Origin: Rhizomicrobium sp.
GTDB lineage: Bacteria; Pseudomonadota; Alphaproteobacteria; Micropepsales; Micropepsaceae
DNA: 64,000 nt
Assembly (NCBI GenBank): GCA_037200985.1
Contig: JBBCGJ010000001.1
Location: 1,712,756-1,776,755, forward strand
Direction of reading: 5' to 3'
Part shown: positions 1-9,192 of the stretch, in pieces
Layout of the letters: every line of letters starts with the position of its first letter
Position numbering within the stretch: the stretch's first letter is position 1
Program-made: the position numbers and the translations under genes
Notes under the pieces: model-generated
Seen by the model: only the letters and a program-made list of their open reading frames with translations
Told to the model about the DNA's origin: nothing
Databases searched by the model: none

Positions 1-1343
1 GCGGACGACGGGTCGCCGCGCCAGTCGGCGCCGAGCTTGTCGATCTCGTCCAGCAGGAAGAGCGGATTGGCCGTCTTCGCCTTCTTCATCGACTGGATGA
101 CCTTGCCGGGCATCGAGCCGATATAGGTGCGGCGGTGACCGCGGATCTCCGCTTCGTCCCGGACGCCGCCGAGCGACATGCGGACATACTCACGGCCGGT
201 CGCCTTGGCGATCGACTTGGCGAGCGAGGTCTTGCCGACACCGGGCGGGCCGACGAGGCACAGGATCGGGCCCTTCATCTTGCCCGAACGCTGCTGCACC
301 GCGAGATATTCGAGGATGCGTTCCTTGACCTTTTCCAGACCGAAATGGTCCTCGTTCAACACGCGCTCGGCCTCGACGATGTCGCGCTTGACCTTGGAGC
401 GCTTGCCCCAGGGCAGCGAGAGGATCCAGTCCAGATAGTTGCGCACCACCGTGGCCTCGGCCGACATCGGTGACATCGATCGGAGCTTCTTCACCTCGGC
501 CTGCACCTTGTCGCGGGCCTCCTTGGAGAGCTTGGTCTTGCGGATGCGCTCTTCCAGCTCGTTCATCTCGTCGCGGCCGTCGTCGCCTTCGCCGAGCTCC
601 TTCTGGATCGCCTTGAGCTGTTCGTTGAGGTAGTACTCGCGCTGGGTCTTCTCCATCTGGCGCTTCACTCTGGAGCGGATCTTCCGCTCGACCTGAAGCA
701 CGCCGATCTCGGATTCGATCAGCGAGAGGACCTTCTCCAGCCGCTGGACGGTGCCCAGCGTCTCGAGCAAGGCCTGGCGGTCGGCGATCTTCACCGACAG
801 ATGCGAGGCGACGGTGTCGGCGAGCTTCGCCGGCTCGTCGATCTGCGCGACCATGGCGAGCTGCTCGGCCGGGACCTTCTTGTTCAGCTTGATGTACTGC
901 TCGAAGTTGGTCTTCACGGTGCGGACCAGCGCCTCGACTTCCTTGGCGTCGCTGACGCCGTCCGGAATGCGCTCGATGGTCGCCTGGAAGAAGTCGGTAC
1001 GGGCCACGAAGCCGGTGACGCGGGCGCGGCTCTTGCCTTCGACGAGGACGCGCACGGTCTGGTCGGGCAGCTTCAGGAGCTGAAGCACCGTCGCCAGCGT
1101 GCCGATCTGGTGCAGGCCGTCGGCGCCCGGATCGTCATCGTCCTTGTTCTTCTGGGTGAGCAGCAGAATCTGCTTTTCGTCGTTCATCACCTCTTCGAGG
1201 GCGCGCACGGACTTCTCGCGGCCGACGAAGAGCGGAACGATCATGTGGGGAAACACGACAATGTCGCGGAGCGGAAGAACCGGCGCCAGAAGGCCGCCAT
1301 TCTCGCTTTTTGGGGTACTGGGAATGCCTTCGAAATCGGACAT
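1..1343 (-). CDS. lon: ATP-dependent protease Lon, N-terminal part (runs off window start)
   Basis: This is the first ~447 residues of Lon, the cytoplasmic AAA+ serine protease that degrades misfolded and regulatory proteins. The frame opens with MSDFEGIPSTPKSENGG and then PVLPLRDIVVFPHMIVPLFVGR, the typical LON substrate-binding domain start. A long helical region follows, including REYYLNEQLKAIQKELGE. The Walker A motif GPPGVGKTS and the Walker B stretch LFLLDEIDK lie near the window edge. The protease domain with the Ser-Lys dyad lies outside the window. The start at 1343 has a good Shine-Dalgarno (GGAG). It is the last gene seen in the tig-clpP-clpX-lon run. Identification is very secure. 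Confidence 0.97.
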   Translation of the reverse strand, partial: MSDFEGIPSTPKSENGGLLAPVLPLRDIVVFPHMIVPLFVGREKSVRALEEVMNDEKQILLLTQKNKDDDDPGADGLHQIGTLATVLQLLKLPDQTVRVLVEGKSRARVTGFVARTDFFQATIERIPDGVSDAKEVEALVRTVKTNFEQYIKLNKKVPAEQLAMVAQIDEPAKLADTVASHLSVKIADRQALLETLGTVQRLEKVLSLIESEIGVLQVERKIRSRVKRQMEKTQREYYLNEQLKAIQKELGEGDDGRDEMNELEERIRKTKLSKEARDKVQAEVKKLRSMSPMSAEATVVRNYLDWILSLPWGKRSKVKRDIVEAERVLNEDHFGLEKVKERILEYLAVQQRSGKMKGPILCLVGPPGVGKTSLAKSIAKATGREYVRMSLGGVRDEAEIRGHRRTYIGSMPGKVIQSMKKAKTANPLFLLDEIDKLGADWRGDPSS

Positions 1344-1460
1344 TTTGTTCTCCTCGCCGCCCCACTATCCGTGGAACGGGTGCTGATCGGTGCCAGCCCC
1401 TTGCGATGGGCACCGGTACCGGGGTGATGGAGCCTCCCGATGGACGACTCCTTGGAAAGG

Positions 1461-1491
1461 TAAAGTGGCCCCCCGGTGGGGCGGTTTCAAG
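1461..1491 (-). promoter_or_regulatory. Candidate heat-shock (sigma32-like) promoter of lon
   Basis: Read on the minus strand, CTTGAAA (1485-1491) is followed after 14 bases by GGCCACTTTA (1461-1470). This resembles the sigma32 pattern CTTGAAA-N13/14-CCCCATnT in spacing and in the -35 box, although the -10 is imperfect. It lies about 120 bases upstream of the lon start. Heat-shock control of lon is well known, but here the assignment rests on the motif alone. Confidence 0.4.
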
Positions 1492-1602
1492 ATATTGATG
1501 CTAGCCGCATTTTTCCGAGCCCGAACCCTAGAGGATCAAGGTTTCCGCACTATTGCTTAGCGACATGTTGTCCGCCGATGACTCGGCGTCACGCAAAAAG
1601 GC

Positions 1603-2871
1603 TCAACTCGCCTTGTTTTCGCGGGCCTCGGCCTTGTCCGAGTAGGTGTACAGCGGACGCGCCTTGCCTTCGACGACGTCCGACGTGATCACCACTTCCT
1701 GCACGCCGTTGAGCGTCGGCAGTTCGAACATGGTCTCCAGCAGGAAGCCTTCCATGATCGAACGCAGGCCACGGGCGCCGGTACGGCGCGCGATCGCCTT
1801 GCGCGCGATCGAATGCATCGCCTCTTCCTGGAAGCGCAGCTTGACGCCTTCCATCTCGAACATGCGCTGATACTGCTTGGCCAGCGCGTTCTTCGGACGC
1901 GTCAGAATCTCGATCAGCGCCGGTTCCGACAGATCGCCCAGCGTCGCCAAAATGGGTAGGCGGCCGATGAATTCCGGGATCAGGCCGAACTTCAGCAAAT
2001 CTTCGGGTTCCACCTCGCGCAGAACCTCGCCGGTACCGCGCTCGTCGGGGGCGCGGACATTGGCGCCGAAGCCCATCGAGGAACCGTGGGTGCGCGACGA
2101 GATGATCTTGTCGAGACCGGCGAACGCGCCGCCGACGATGAAGAGGATGTTCGTCGTGTCGACCTGCAGGAACTCCTGCTGCGGATGCTTGCGGCCGCCC
2201 TGCGGCGGAACCGACGCGACCGTGCCTTCCATGATCTTGAGCAGGGCCTGCTGCACGCCCTCGCCCGAGACGTCGCGGGTGATCGAGGGGTTGTCCGACT
2301 TGCGGCTGATCTTGTCGACTTCGTCGATATAGACGATGCCGCGCTGCGCCCGCTCGACATTGTAGTCGGCGTTCTGGAGCAGCTTGAGGATGATGTTCTC
2401 GACGTCCTCGCCGACGTAACCGGCTTCGGTCAGCGTCGTGGCGTCGGCCATGGTGAAGGGAACGTCGAGGATGCGGGCGAGCGTCTGCGCGAGCAGAGTC
2501 TTGCCGCAGCCGGTCGGGCCGATCAGCATGATGTTGGACTTCGCCAACTCGACGTCGCCGTTCTTGCCGGACGAATTGATGCGCTTGTAGTGGTTGTGGA
2601 CCGCGACGCTCAGGACCTTCTTGGCGTGCTGCTGGCCGACCACATAGTCGTCGAGGACCTTGTAGATCTCCTGGGGCGTGGGGACGCCCTCCTTCGACTT
2701 CATGAAGGAGGTCTTGTTCTCCTCGCGGATGATCTCCATGCACAATTCGACGCATTCATCGCAGATGAAGACGGTCGGTCCGGCAATGAGCTTGCGGACC
2801 TCGTGCTGGCTCTTGCCGCAAAAGGAACAGTACAGCGTATTCTTGGATTCGCCGCCGCTCGCTTTACTCAT
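1603..2871 (-). CDS. clpX: ClpX, ATP-binding unfoldase subunit of ClpXP
   Basis: This 422-residue AAA+ unfoldase recognises, unfolds and feeds substrates to ClpP. The N-terminal zinc-binding domain has four cysteines (C15, C18, C37, C40). The Walker A GPTGCGKT is at about 118-125, followed by Walker [10 protein letters not shown] and the sensor/arginine-finger region [11 protein letters not shown]. The ATG at 2871 was preferred over an upstream in-frame start at 2931 because GGAGAAACA directly precedes it and the protein then starts [11 protein letters not shown], as in other alphaproteobacterial ClpX. It lies downstream of clpP on the same strand, separated by 182 bases. Confidence 0.98.
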   Translation of the reverse strand: MSKASGGESKNTLYCSFCGKSQHEVRKLIAGPTVFICDECVELCMEIIREENKTSFMKSKEGVPTPQEIYKVLDDYVVGQQHAKKVLSVAVHNHYKRINSSGKNGDVELAKSNIMLIGPTGCGKTLLAQTLARILDVPFTMADATTLTEAGYVGEDVENIILKLLQNADYNVERAQRGIVYIDEVDKISRKSDNPSITRDVSGEGVQQALLKIMEGTVASVPPQGGRKHPQQEFLQVDTTNILFIVGGAFAGLDKIISSRTHGSSMGFGANVRAPDERGTGEVLREVEPEDLLKFGLIPEFIGRLPILATLGDLSEPALIEILTRPKNALAKQYQRMFEMEGVKLRFQEEAMHSIARKAIARRTGARGLRSIMEGFLLETMFELPTLNGVQEVVITSDVVEGKARPLYTYSDKAEARENKAS

Positions 2872-3053
2872 TGTTTCTCCAAGGCTTTTTGCCCCGTTCG
2901 ATTCCGATGTGACCCTTGCGGGCCGACACATTCCACGTTTCGCGCCATTCGAAGCGGCACCGACATCCGTTCATTCGACCACGTTAGCGCCGGGCGGATC
3001 AAGAATTGTTTAATCGGGGTCAATTCCTTGAGAATCCGGCGCTTTTTGGAACT

Positions 3054-3683
3054 TCAGCCGCCGTCCGGGCCTTCCGGGCGCCGCGCCATGATATGATCGA
3101 TCAGGCCGAAGGCCTTCGCCTCCTCTGCCGTCATATATGTATCGCGATCGAGCGCTCTTTCAATCTCCGCCACCGTGCGGCCTGTGTGCCGGGCGTAAAT
3201 CTCGTTGAGACGGTGCTTCAGCTTGACCACTTCCTCGGCATGGCGGGCGATGTCCGCCGCCTGGCCATAATAAGAGGCGCTCGGCTGGTGCACCAGGACG
3301 CGGCTGTTGGGCAGCGCGAAACGCTCGCCCTTCTTGCCCGCCATGAGCAGCAGCGAGGCGGCGCTCGCCGCCTGCCCAACGCAGAAGGTCTGGATCGGCG
3401 GACGGATGAGCTGCATCGTGTCGTAGATCGCAAGTCCCGCCGTCACCACCCCGCCCGGCGAGTTGATGTACATGTGGACTTCCTTCTTCGGGTTCTCGGC
3501 TTCGAGAAACAGAAGCTGCGCGGTGATGAGGCTGGCGCCGTAATCCTCGATCGGGCCGGTGATGAAGATCACGCGCTCCTTCAGGAGGCGCGAATAGATG
3601 TCGTAGGCGCGCTCGCCGCGGGCGGTCTGCTCGACCACCATCGGTACCAGCGTATTCATATGGACGTCGCGCGGGTCTGCCAT
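3054..3683 (-). CDS. clpP: ClpP, proteolytic subunit of Clp protease
   Basis: This 209-residue serine peptidase (family S14) forms the barrel chamber that works with ClpX or ClpA. The triad is visible: Ser107 in GQAASAAS, His132 in [12 protein letters not shown] and Asp181 in [12 protein letters not shown]. The spacings of 25 and 49 residues equal those of the E. coli enzyme. Residues 1-10 probably form a short propeptide. It precedes clpX, as usual in alphaproteobacteria. The 170 bases upstream hold a TATATA-rich stretch (about 3749-3756), but no promoter can be assigned with confidence. Confidence 0.98.
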   Translation of the reverse strand: MADPRDVHMNTLVPMVVEQTARGERAYDIYSRLLKERVIFITGPIEDYGASLITAQLLFLEAENPKKEVHMYINSPGGVVTAGLAIYDTMQLIRPPIQTFCVGQAASAASLLLMAGKKGERFALPNSRVLVHQPSASYYGQAADIARHAEEVVKLKHRLNEIYARHTGRTVAEIERALDRDTYMTAEEAKAFGLIDHIMARRPEGPDGG

Positions 3684-3854
3684 CGCTTCCAGCCTTTCGA
3701 ATCAGCGTTCCGAGAGTCTTACGCACCCGGTGACGCGTCAATGACACATATATAGCGCCGCAGAGGCAGATGCGACCCCGCGGTTCAAATGGTTATTGCC
3801 GCACGAATTGGGGCATTTCGCCGGCCCTTCCCGAGGCGAAGGCCGCTCGATCCG

Positions 3855-4538
3855 TCAGCAATGCGCAACTTTCGCGGCATCGCGCGCCAGCATGTTCGCA
3901 GCTGCGCGGTTCAAATGCGTACCATCGGACGTCACCCGGTTTTCGCGTGGCAGTTCGATCCAGCGGAATCGCGGCGCGGGAAATTCCGCCTGCAGCAGGT
4001 TCCGCGTCATGCGTGCGCGAACGGACCCGTCCAGCACAGGCTCGCGCGGGATGTCCATCAACGGGACGCAGCTGCCGTTTCGCACCAATGTCGCGAGATC
4101 GGCCCTGACGTCCGCCGCCGCCGTCTTCAAGGCGCGCACCTCGTCGTCAGACAACGGCTTCGCCTCCACGGCCGCGATGGCGCGAATTTGCCGATCGCGC
4201 AGCGACGCGACGATGAACTCGACGCGGACGTGATGCGTCACGGCCTCGGCGACCCGGATCGCGACGTCGATCGGTTTGTACTCCGTCTTGAACATCGGCA
4301 GCGCCCGACGCAGTCCCCTGCTCCAGGGATTGAATACCGAACCGAGGAGATCGGCGTCTTTCTCGCGCGCTATCACTCCGTTTATCTCGACCACGACCAC
4401 GCGGCTGGGCCGATGGGAAGCCTGGATCGCCGCCAGGCCCGTCCTGACGCTGCCGCCCGACATGCCGAGGTTCTGAGCGCCCGGCACGGCCGTCTCCCAG
4501 GGAATATTTGCGGTGAGCGAGCTGCCGACGGCGACCAA
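3855..4538 (-). pseudogene. SGNH-hydrolase-like O-acetyltransferase remnant, N-terminus lost
   Basis: The frame encodes an SGNH-fold domain of the AlgJ/AlgX type that works with MBOAT proteins in O-acetylating exported polysaccharide. Block I is seen as VAVGSSLT at the very start, block II as NLGMSGGSVRTG, block III as VVEING, and the Asp/His block as SDGTHLN near the C-terminus. No ATG precedes block I: the only starts are a TTG at 4538 and a few codons back to an in-frame stop near 4577. The membrane anchor expected before block I is missing. The preceding sequence belongs to the MBOAT gene in another frame, so this looks like the 3' half of a deletion fusion. Any translation would be cytoplasmic. 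Confidence 0.7.
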
Positions 4539-4556
4539 AGGTACCGGGGCCGCATC

Positions 4557-5148
4557 GTCGGCCGATCTGGGGAAAGAAGGACTGCGCCTTCAGGACCGGG
4601 CCCGCGATCAGGTGCGGAAAGAACGCGATGAACAGCGCGGTGTCGCGTAGATGATCGAGAAATCGCCCCTCCCGCACGACATAGGAGGTGACGGGTTTTG
4701 CGTTGTCGGGATCGCGGCCTCGGAAAACGTCGACCACGAGACTGATGCCCTCGAACGTATAGAACGAGATGCCGATCGGCAGCGGTAGAGCCGCCAGCGC
4801 AGCGACGCCGCTCGATGCGTTCCCCGCCCCGATCAGCCTTCGCGCCAGGTCCATGATGAGCACGTCGTATTTGAACAGGCCGAGCAGGAGGAGGTTGAAC
4901 ACGACGCCCCCGACCGCCCAGGCCCGCATCGCACCGGCGTCGCGGGATTTGGCGACGCGAAAACTGACGACAGCGTTGGTCAGGATCGAAAGCAGGAGCA
5001 GCGCCAGGAGCGCGGGCACGTTCCAGGCGTAGAATACGAAGCTTGCGCCGATCAGCAGCAGGACCTGCGCCCCTCCGCTCGGCAGAGCGTGGAACCCGAC
5101 AAAGGTCGCCAGGTAGAGGACGACAAATTCGACGCTGGTGAAAAGCAT
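4557..5148 (-). pseudogene. MBOAT-family membrane O-acyltransferase, truncated 5' part
   Basis: The first ~197 codons match the AlgI/DltB-like MBOAT family. There are several hydrophobic helices, the segment LPIGISFYTFEGISLVVDVFRG, and then FFPHLIAGPVLKAQSFFPQIGR. Family members run to about 480 residues with a catalytic histidine in the second half, which is absent. After about 4557 the frame continues to 4147, but only as an arginine-rich out-of-frame reading of the SGNH gene. The missing stretch would be about 1 kb, a deletion that is not a multiple of three across both genes. The start ATG at 5148 follows tig by 34 bases. An assembly join is an alternative explanation. Confidence 0.7.
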
Positions 5149-5182
5149 CGGCGCCCCCCGTGCTTTCGCCGAATGCGGCCGG

Positions 5183-6544
5183 TCAGCCGGCCTTCAGCTT
5201 CTCGACCGCCTCGTCGGGGTCCATGAATAGCGTGTCGCGGTCGACCTTGCGGTCGGTCACGTCCGCGAGCTCAGCGATGAAATCGACGACCTTGTCCTCG
5301 AAGATCGGGGCGCGCAGTTCGGCGGCGGCTTGCGCGTTCTGGGCGTAGAATTGCAGCACCTGCTGCTCCTGCCCGGGAAACTGGCGCGCCCGCGCCGCGG
5401 CGGCGCGCTGGACCTCTTCGGGGGCGACGGTGATGCCGTTCTGCTCGCCCAGACGCGCCAGCACCAGGCCGAGGCGCACGCGGCGCTCGGCGATTTCGCG
5501 GTATTCCTTCTTCAGCTCGTCCTCGGACTTGCCTTCGTCCTCGGCGGTCTTGCCCTCGCGCTTGAGTTCGGCCTCGACCTGTTTCCAGATGCCGTCGAAC
5601 TCGCTGTTCACCATGCCCTGCGGCAGGGCGAAGGAATGGGTCTCGTCGAGCGCATCGAGGATACGGCGCTTCATGTGCAGACGGCTGGCGCGGGCGAAAT
5701 CGGACTTGATCTGGTCGCGCACGCGATCCTTGAGCGTGGCGAGGTCTTCCATGCCGAGCTTCTTCGCAAGCTCGCCGTCGATGGCGACGGGGTCGGGCTT
5801 CTTGACCTCCTTCACCGTGACCTCGAACACCGCGTCCTTGCCCGCCAGCGTGGCTTCCGGATAGTCGGCGGGGAACGTCACCTTCACCTCGCGCGTCTCT
5901 TCCGGCTTGGCGCCGACGATCTGGTCCTCGAAGCCGGGGATGAGCTGGCCGGTGCCCAGGCCGAGATTGAAGTTCTCCGCCTTGCCGCCCGGGAATTCGA
6001 CGCCGTCGATCTTGCCGACGAAATCGATCACCACCGTGTCGCCGCTCTCAGCCGGTTCGCCCGGCTCGCGCGGCGAGAAGGTCTTGGCCTGCTCGGCCAG
6101 GCGCCCCAGCGCCTCGTCGACATCCGCATCGCCGACGTCGCCGACCAGACGCTCTATCTTGAGCTTGGACACGTCGGTCAGCTCGAAATCCGGCATCAGG
6201 TCGACCTGGACGGTGAATTCCAGATCGCTCTTGCCGTCGACCACCTGCTCGAACTGGCTGACGAGATCGACCTTGGGCGGCGCGGCCGGCTTCAGCGCGT
6301 TGTCGCTGACGGCCTTCTGGCTCGACTCGTTGACGGCGGCCTCGACGATCTCGCCCATCAGCGACTTGCCGAAGCTCTTCTTGAGGAACGAGACCGGCGC
6401 CTTGCCCGGGCGGAAGCCCTTGAGGTTCACGCGCGGCTTCATCTCTTCAAGACGGCCGGTGAGGCGCGAATCGAGATCGCTCTGCGCGATGACGACCTTG
6501 TATTCCCGGCGCAGGCCTTCGGAGACGGTCTCGGTGATTTGCAT
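5183..6544 (-). CDS. tig: Trigger factor, ribosome-associated chaperone and prolyl isomerase
   Basis: This 453-residue protein binds nascent chains at the ribosome exit. The N-terminal ribosome-binding domain carries the signature GFRPGKAP (about 43-50). The FKBP-type PPIase domain runs from about 160 to 245 (GDTVVIDFVGKIDG, LGTGQLIPGFEDQIVG). A helical C-terminal cradle follows. It heads the tig-(MBOAT/SGNH)-clpP-clpX-lon run. tRNA-Leu lies only 34 bases upstream on the same strand, so read-through from the tRNA promoter is possible. Confidence 0.98.
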   Translation of the reverse strand: MQITETVSEGLRREYKVVIAQSDLDSRLTGRLEEMKPRVNLKGFRPGKAPVSFLKKSFGKSLMGEIVEAAVNESSQKAVSDNALKPAAPPKVDLVSQFEQVVDGKSDLEFTVQVDLMPDFELTDVSKLKIERLVGDVGDADVDEALGRLAEQAKTFSPREPGEPAESGDTVVIDFVGKIDGVEFPGGKAENFNLGLGTGQLIPGFEDQIVGAKPEETREVKVTFPADYPEATLAGKDAVFEVTVKEVKKPDPVAIDGELAKKLGMEDLATLKDRVRDQIKSDFARASRLHMKRRILDALDETHSFALPQGMVNSEFDGIWKQVEAELKREGKTAEDEGKSEDELKKEYREIAERRVRLGLVLARLGEQNGITVAPEEVQRAAAARARQFPGQEQQVLQFYAQNAQAAAELRAPIFEDKVVDFIAELADVTDRKVDRDTLFMDPDEAVEKLKAG

Positions 6545-6578
6545 CGTTCTGCTTCCCTGAAAATACGCGTTCCCGAAG

Positions 6579-6663
6579 TGGTGCGGGCGGAGGGACTTGA
6601 ACCCCCATGACTTTCGCCGCTGGTACCTAAAACCAGTGCGTCTACCAGTTCCGCCACGCCCGC
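6579..6663 (-). tRNA. tRNA-Leu (anticodon UAG), CCA encoded
   Basis: The minus strand folds as a class II tRNA. The acceptor GCGGGCG pairs with CGCCCGC, followed by discriminator A and an encoded CCA. The D-arm contains AACTGGTAGACGC. The anticodon stem CTGGT/ACCAG encloses the loop TTTAGGT, with anticodon TAG and G37. A long variable arm and the T-loop TTCAAGT follow. The anticodon reads CUN leucine codons. Confidence 0.96.
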
Positions 6664-6766
6664 GCCGGGGCCTTGCCGAAAGCCCGGGTTTTCAAGCCCG
6701 ACCCGTCGGAAGGCGGGCCGTATAGCAGGGGTTTGGGGGGGTGGCTAGGGCCTTGCCGGAACGCCG

Positions 6767-8272
6767 TCAGGCGGGCGCCGCGCGCCCGCCAACGGCCGAA
6801 TTTCCGGCCGATCCCTCCAAAGCCTTCAGCACCGCCGGAAGATGTTCGGGCAGGTCTTCCGCGATCAGTCCCACGCCGTGGAGGCTCGCCGCTTCGCCGT
6901 GCAACCAGACGGCGCAGGCCGCCGCGTCGAAGGACGACAACCCCTGCGCCATCAGGCCGCCGATAAAGCCGGCGAGGACATCGCCGGAGCCGGCGGTCGC
7001 CAAGCTCGGCGGCGCGTTGGCGTTGACGACGGCGCGTCCGTCCGGCGCGGCCACGACGGTGTCCGCGCCCTTGAGCAGCACGGTGCATTTCGCGCGCGCG
7101 GCGGCGGTGCGTGCGGCTTCGATCCGGCTCTTCGACGACGCGAGAAGGCCGGGGAACAGGCGCTCGAATTCGCCTTCGTGCGGCGTCAGGACGGCCGGCT
7201 CGCGCAGCATGGCGAAGAGAACCTTCGGCTCCGCGCGAAAGGAGGTGAGCGCGTCGGCGTCGAGCACCGTCGCCGCGTTGCTGCGGAGCACGGCCACCAC
7301 GAGTTGCTGCGTCTCAGGCCCGACGCCGCAGCCGGGACCGATCACCACCGCGTTGAAGCGGGCGTCCTTCAGAAGGCCGGCAAGCCCGGACGCGCCGTCG
7401 AACGGCTTGACCATGATGGCGGTGAGCGCCGCAGCGTTGACCGCGACGGCGGACGACGGGCTGGCAACGCTGAGCAGGCCGGCACCGATGCGCAGCGCGC
7501 CCCGCGCCGCCAGCCGCGCCGCGCCGGTGGCGTGCGCGGGGCCGCTGACCACGATGCAATGGCCGCGGGCGTATTTGTGGCCCTGGGCCTTGGGCCAGGG
7601 ATAGGTCCAGAGCGCCGGACCGTTCTCGAACAGCTTGGGCGCGATCGCGTCGATGGCGGCTTCCGGGATGCCGATATCGGCGACGACGACCTCGCCGCAG
7701 CGTTCGCGGCCCGTCAGCAGAAGATGCGCCGGCTTCTTGCGGAAGAACGTAACGGTCAGGCCGGCGTCGAAGGCGATATCGCCCAGCGGCTTGCCGGTGT
7801 CGCCATGGACGCCGCTCGGAACGTCGATGGCGATGACGCGGTCCTTGTATTGCGGCGAGGCCAGCGCGAGGCGCTTCGCCTCGCCCTCCAGCGGCCGCGA
7901 CAGGCCGGCGCCGAACAACGCATCGACGAACAGGTCGGCCATGCGGTTGCTCTCGGCGATGGCGATGGTCTCGCCGGTCCAGCGCCGGGCCATCTCGGCG
8001 GCATCGCCCTTGAGGGTCCTTGGATCGACAAGGCTCTCCACCCAGACGTCCCAGCCGCGTTCGTTCAGATGGCGCGCCGCGACGAAGCCGTCGCCGCCAT
8101 TGTTGCCGGGGCCGCAGAACACGACGATGGGGCGCGGCGTCCAGCGCTTGGCGATCGCATCGGCGACGGCGCGGCCGGCTTGTTCCATGAGTTCCAGCGT
8201 CGCCACGCCATGCGCCGCCGCGTAGCGATCGGCGGCGTAGCATTCCTCGACGGTCAGGACTTCAGAGGTCAT
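6767..8272 (-). CDS. nnr: Bifunctional NAD(P)H-hydrate epimerase / ADP-dependent dehydratase
   Basis: This 501-residue fusion repairs NADHX and NADPHX. The N-terminal YjeF_N (epimerase, NnrE) domain spans about residues 1-215, with VFCGPGNNGGDGFVAARHL and AIDVPSGVHGDTG. The C-terminal ribokinase-like dehydratase domain (NnrD) spans about 225-490, with VVIGPGCGVG, VLTPHEGEF, LLKGADTVV and TAGSGDVLAGFIGGL. Its ATG overlaps the TGA of the upstream GNAT gene (ATGA), so the two are translationally coupled. Both halves look intact. Confidence 0.96.
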   Translation of the reverse strand: MTSEVLTVEECYAADRYAAAHGVATLELMEQAGRAVADAIAKRWTPRPIVVFCGPGNNGGDGFVAARHLNERGWDVWVESLVDPRTLKGDAAEMARRWTGETIAIAESNRMADLFVDALFGAGLSRPLEGEAKRLALASPQYKDRVIAIDVPSGVHGDTGKPLGDIAFDAGLTVTFFRKKPAHLLLTGRERCGEVVVADIGIPEAAIDAIAPKLFENGPALWTYPWPKAQGHKYARGHCIVVSGPAHATGAARLAARGALRIGAGLLSVASPSSAVAVNAAALTAIMVKPFDGASGLAGLLKDARFNAVVIGPGCGVGPETQQLVVAVLRSNAATVLDADALTSFRAEPKVLFAMLREPAVLTPHEGEFERLFPGLLASSKSRIEAARTAAARAKCTVLLKGADTVVAAPDGRAVVNANAPPSLATAGSGDVLAGFIGGLMAQGLSSFDAAACAVWLHGEAASLHGVGLIAEDLPEHLPAVLKALEGSAGNSAVGGRAAPA

Positions 8273-9030
8273 CGTACCCGATAGTGATAGCGGTAGAGCT
8301 CGTGGTTGAAGCCTAAACGCTCATAGAGGCGAATGGCAGCGTAATTGTTCGCCACCACCTGCAGGCAGGCGCCGGTGGCGCCGGCTTCCAGGCCGCGACG
8401 GAGCAGCGCGGAAAGCGCGGCGCGCGACAGGCCCTTGCGGCGCTGCGCCGGGTCGGTGACGACCCATTGCAGGCAGACCAGCTTGTCGTGGATCGCGCCG
8501 AACCCCACGGAGGCGATCTCGCCATCGTCGTCGCGGGCCTCGGCGAAGAAGGCCGGCACCGAAAGCTTGTCGAGCACATCGCGCCGGCCTTGCGCCTCGG
8601 CGTCCGTGCAGCGGGAATGCCGCTGATAAGCGGCGAGCCATTGGCGGGTGGGACGGCCTTCGAGGATGTCGACGGCGGCACCTTTGTTCGGCACCGGCGG
8701 ACGGTGCTTGCGGAAATTCATGTAGAGCGTCCTGGTTTCGTCCTCCTTGGCATAGCCGCGCGCCGCCAGCGCCGCGTCGAGATCGGGCGGCGCGGTCGAC
8801 AGGATGCGGAAATAGGTCGCCTGCGCATGGGCGCGGTAGACGCTTTCGCAATAAGCGATCTTGTCGCCGAGCGGCCGGCGGCCCGGCCCGATGACATTGA
8901 CGGAGTTGGTGCGGCGCGTGGCGCCGTTGGCGAGACGGATCAGCCAGCCGTCGTAAAAGACCTCTTTCAAGGCCGGCCAGGCGTTCATGCAGGTCTCTTC
9001 GACCTGTGCGTGAAGGTTGGGCATGTCCAT
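8269..9030 (-). CDS. GNAT-family N-acetyltransferase
   Basis: This 253-residue protein has a GNAT fold in its C-terminal half. VVTDPAQRRKGLSRAAL is the acetyl-CoA pyrophosphate-binding motif (Q/RxxGxG/A type), and NNYAAIRLYERLGF is the typical C-terminal motif. The N-terminal half (EVFYDGWLIRLANGATRRTNSVN) matches GNAT relatives that act on small molecules or peptides, but the substrate cannot be read from sequence. The ATG at 9030 has GGAG six bases upstream. It overlaps nnr by four bases. A terminator hairpin and a possible leader peptide lie immediately upstream. Confidence 0.85.
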   Translation of the reverse strand: MDMPNLHAQVEETCMNAWPALKEVFYDGWLIRLANGATRRTNSVNVIGPGRRPLGDKIAYCESVYRAHAQATYFRILSTAPPDLDAALAARGYAKEDETRTLYMNFRKHRPPVPNKGAAVDILEGRPTRQWLAAYQRHSRCTDAEAQGRRDVLDKLSVPAFFAEARDDDGEIASVGFGAIHDKLVCLQWVVTDPAQRRKGLSRAALSALLRRGLEAGATGACLQVVANNYAAIRLYERLGFNHELYRYHYRVR

Positions 9031-9073
9031 GGCGTTCTCCGGTCGAGGCCGGGACGCGAAGGGTGAGAAAACG

Positions 9074-9102
9074 AAAAAGCCCCGCGCGTTTCCGGCGGGG
9101 CT
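9074..9102 (-). terminator. Rho-independent terminator between amidase and GNAT genes
   Basis: On the minus strand AGCCCCGC (9095-9102) pairs with GCGGGGCT (9078-9085) around an eight- to nine-base loop, and a run of five T follows. It lies about 130 bases after the amidase stop and only about 45 bases before the GNAT start. It may simply end the amidase transcript or act as an attenuator of GNAT-nnr. Confidence 0.75.
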
Positions 9103-9135
9103 GTTTGAGATAACTCGCGGCTCAGGCGCGCGTGC

Positions 9136-9192
9136 TCATCCACCCCATCGGAGGGAGATACGGCGTCGCGAACGGGCAAGCATCGAGTTCAT
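9136..9192 (-). CDS. Possible 18-residue leader peptide before the GNAT-nnr terminator
   Basis: A short frame reads MNSMLARSRRRISLRWGG, with five arginines in 18 residues. It ends 34 bases before the terminator hairpin at 9074-9102. A candidate promoter, TTGCGC (9223-9228) and TATCGT (9201-9206) spaced by 16 bases, precedes it. The order promoter, short ORF, terminator, gene is that of an attenuator. There is no strong Shine-Dalgarno and no run of a single amino acid, so this is a hypothesis only. Confidence 0.25.
   Translation of the reverse strand: MNSMLARSRRRISLRWGG

Noticed and set aside
2086-3096. Long plus-strand open frame of 336 codons across clpX and clpP
   Set aside because: It is antisense to clpX, rich in D/R/L/V from reversed codons, and matches no family; high-GC DNA gives many such frames.
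8985-9179. 64-codon frame between the amidase and GNAT genes
   Set aside because: It runs through the terminator hairpin and into the GNAT start in a different frame; composition is not protein-like.
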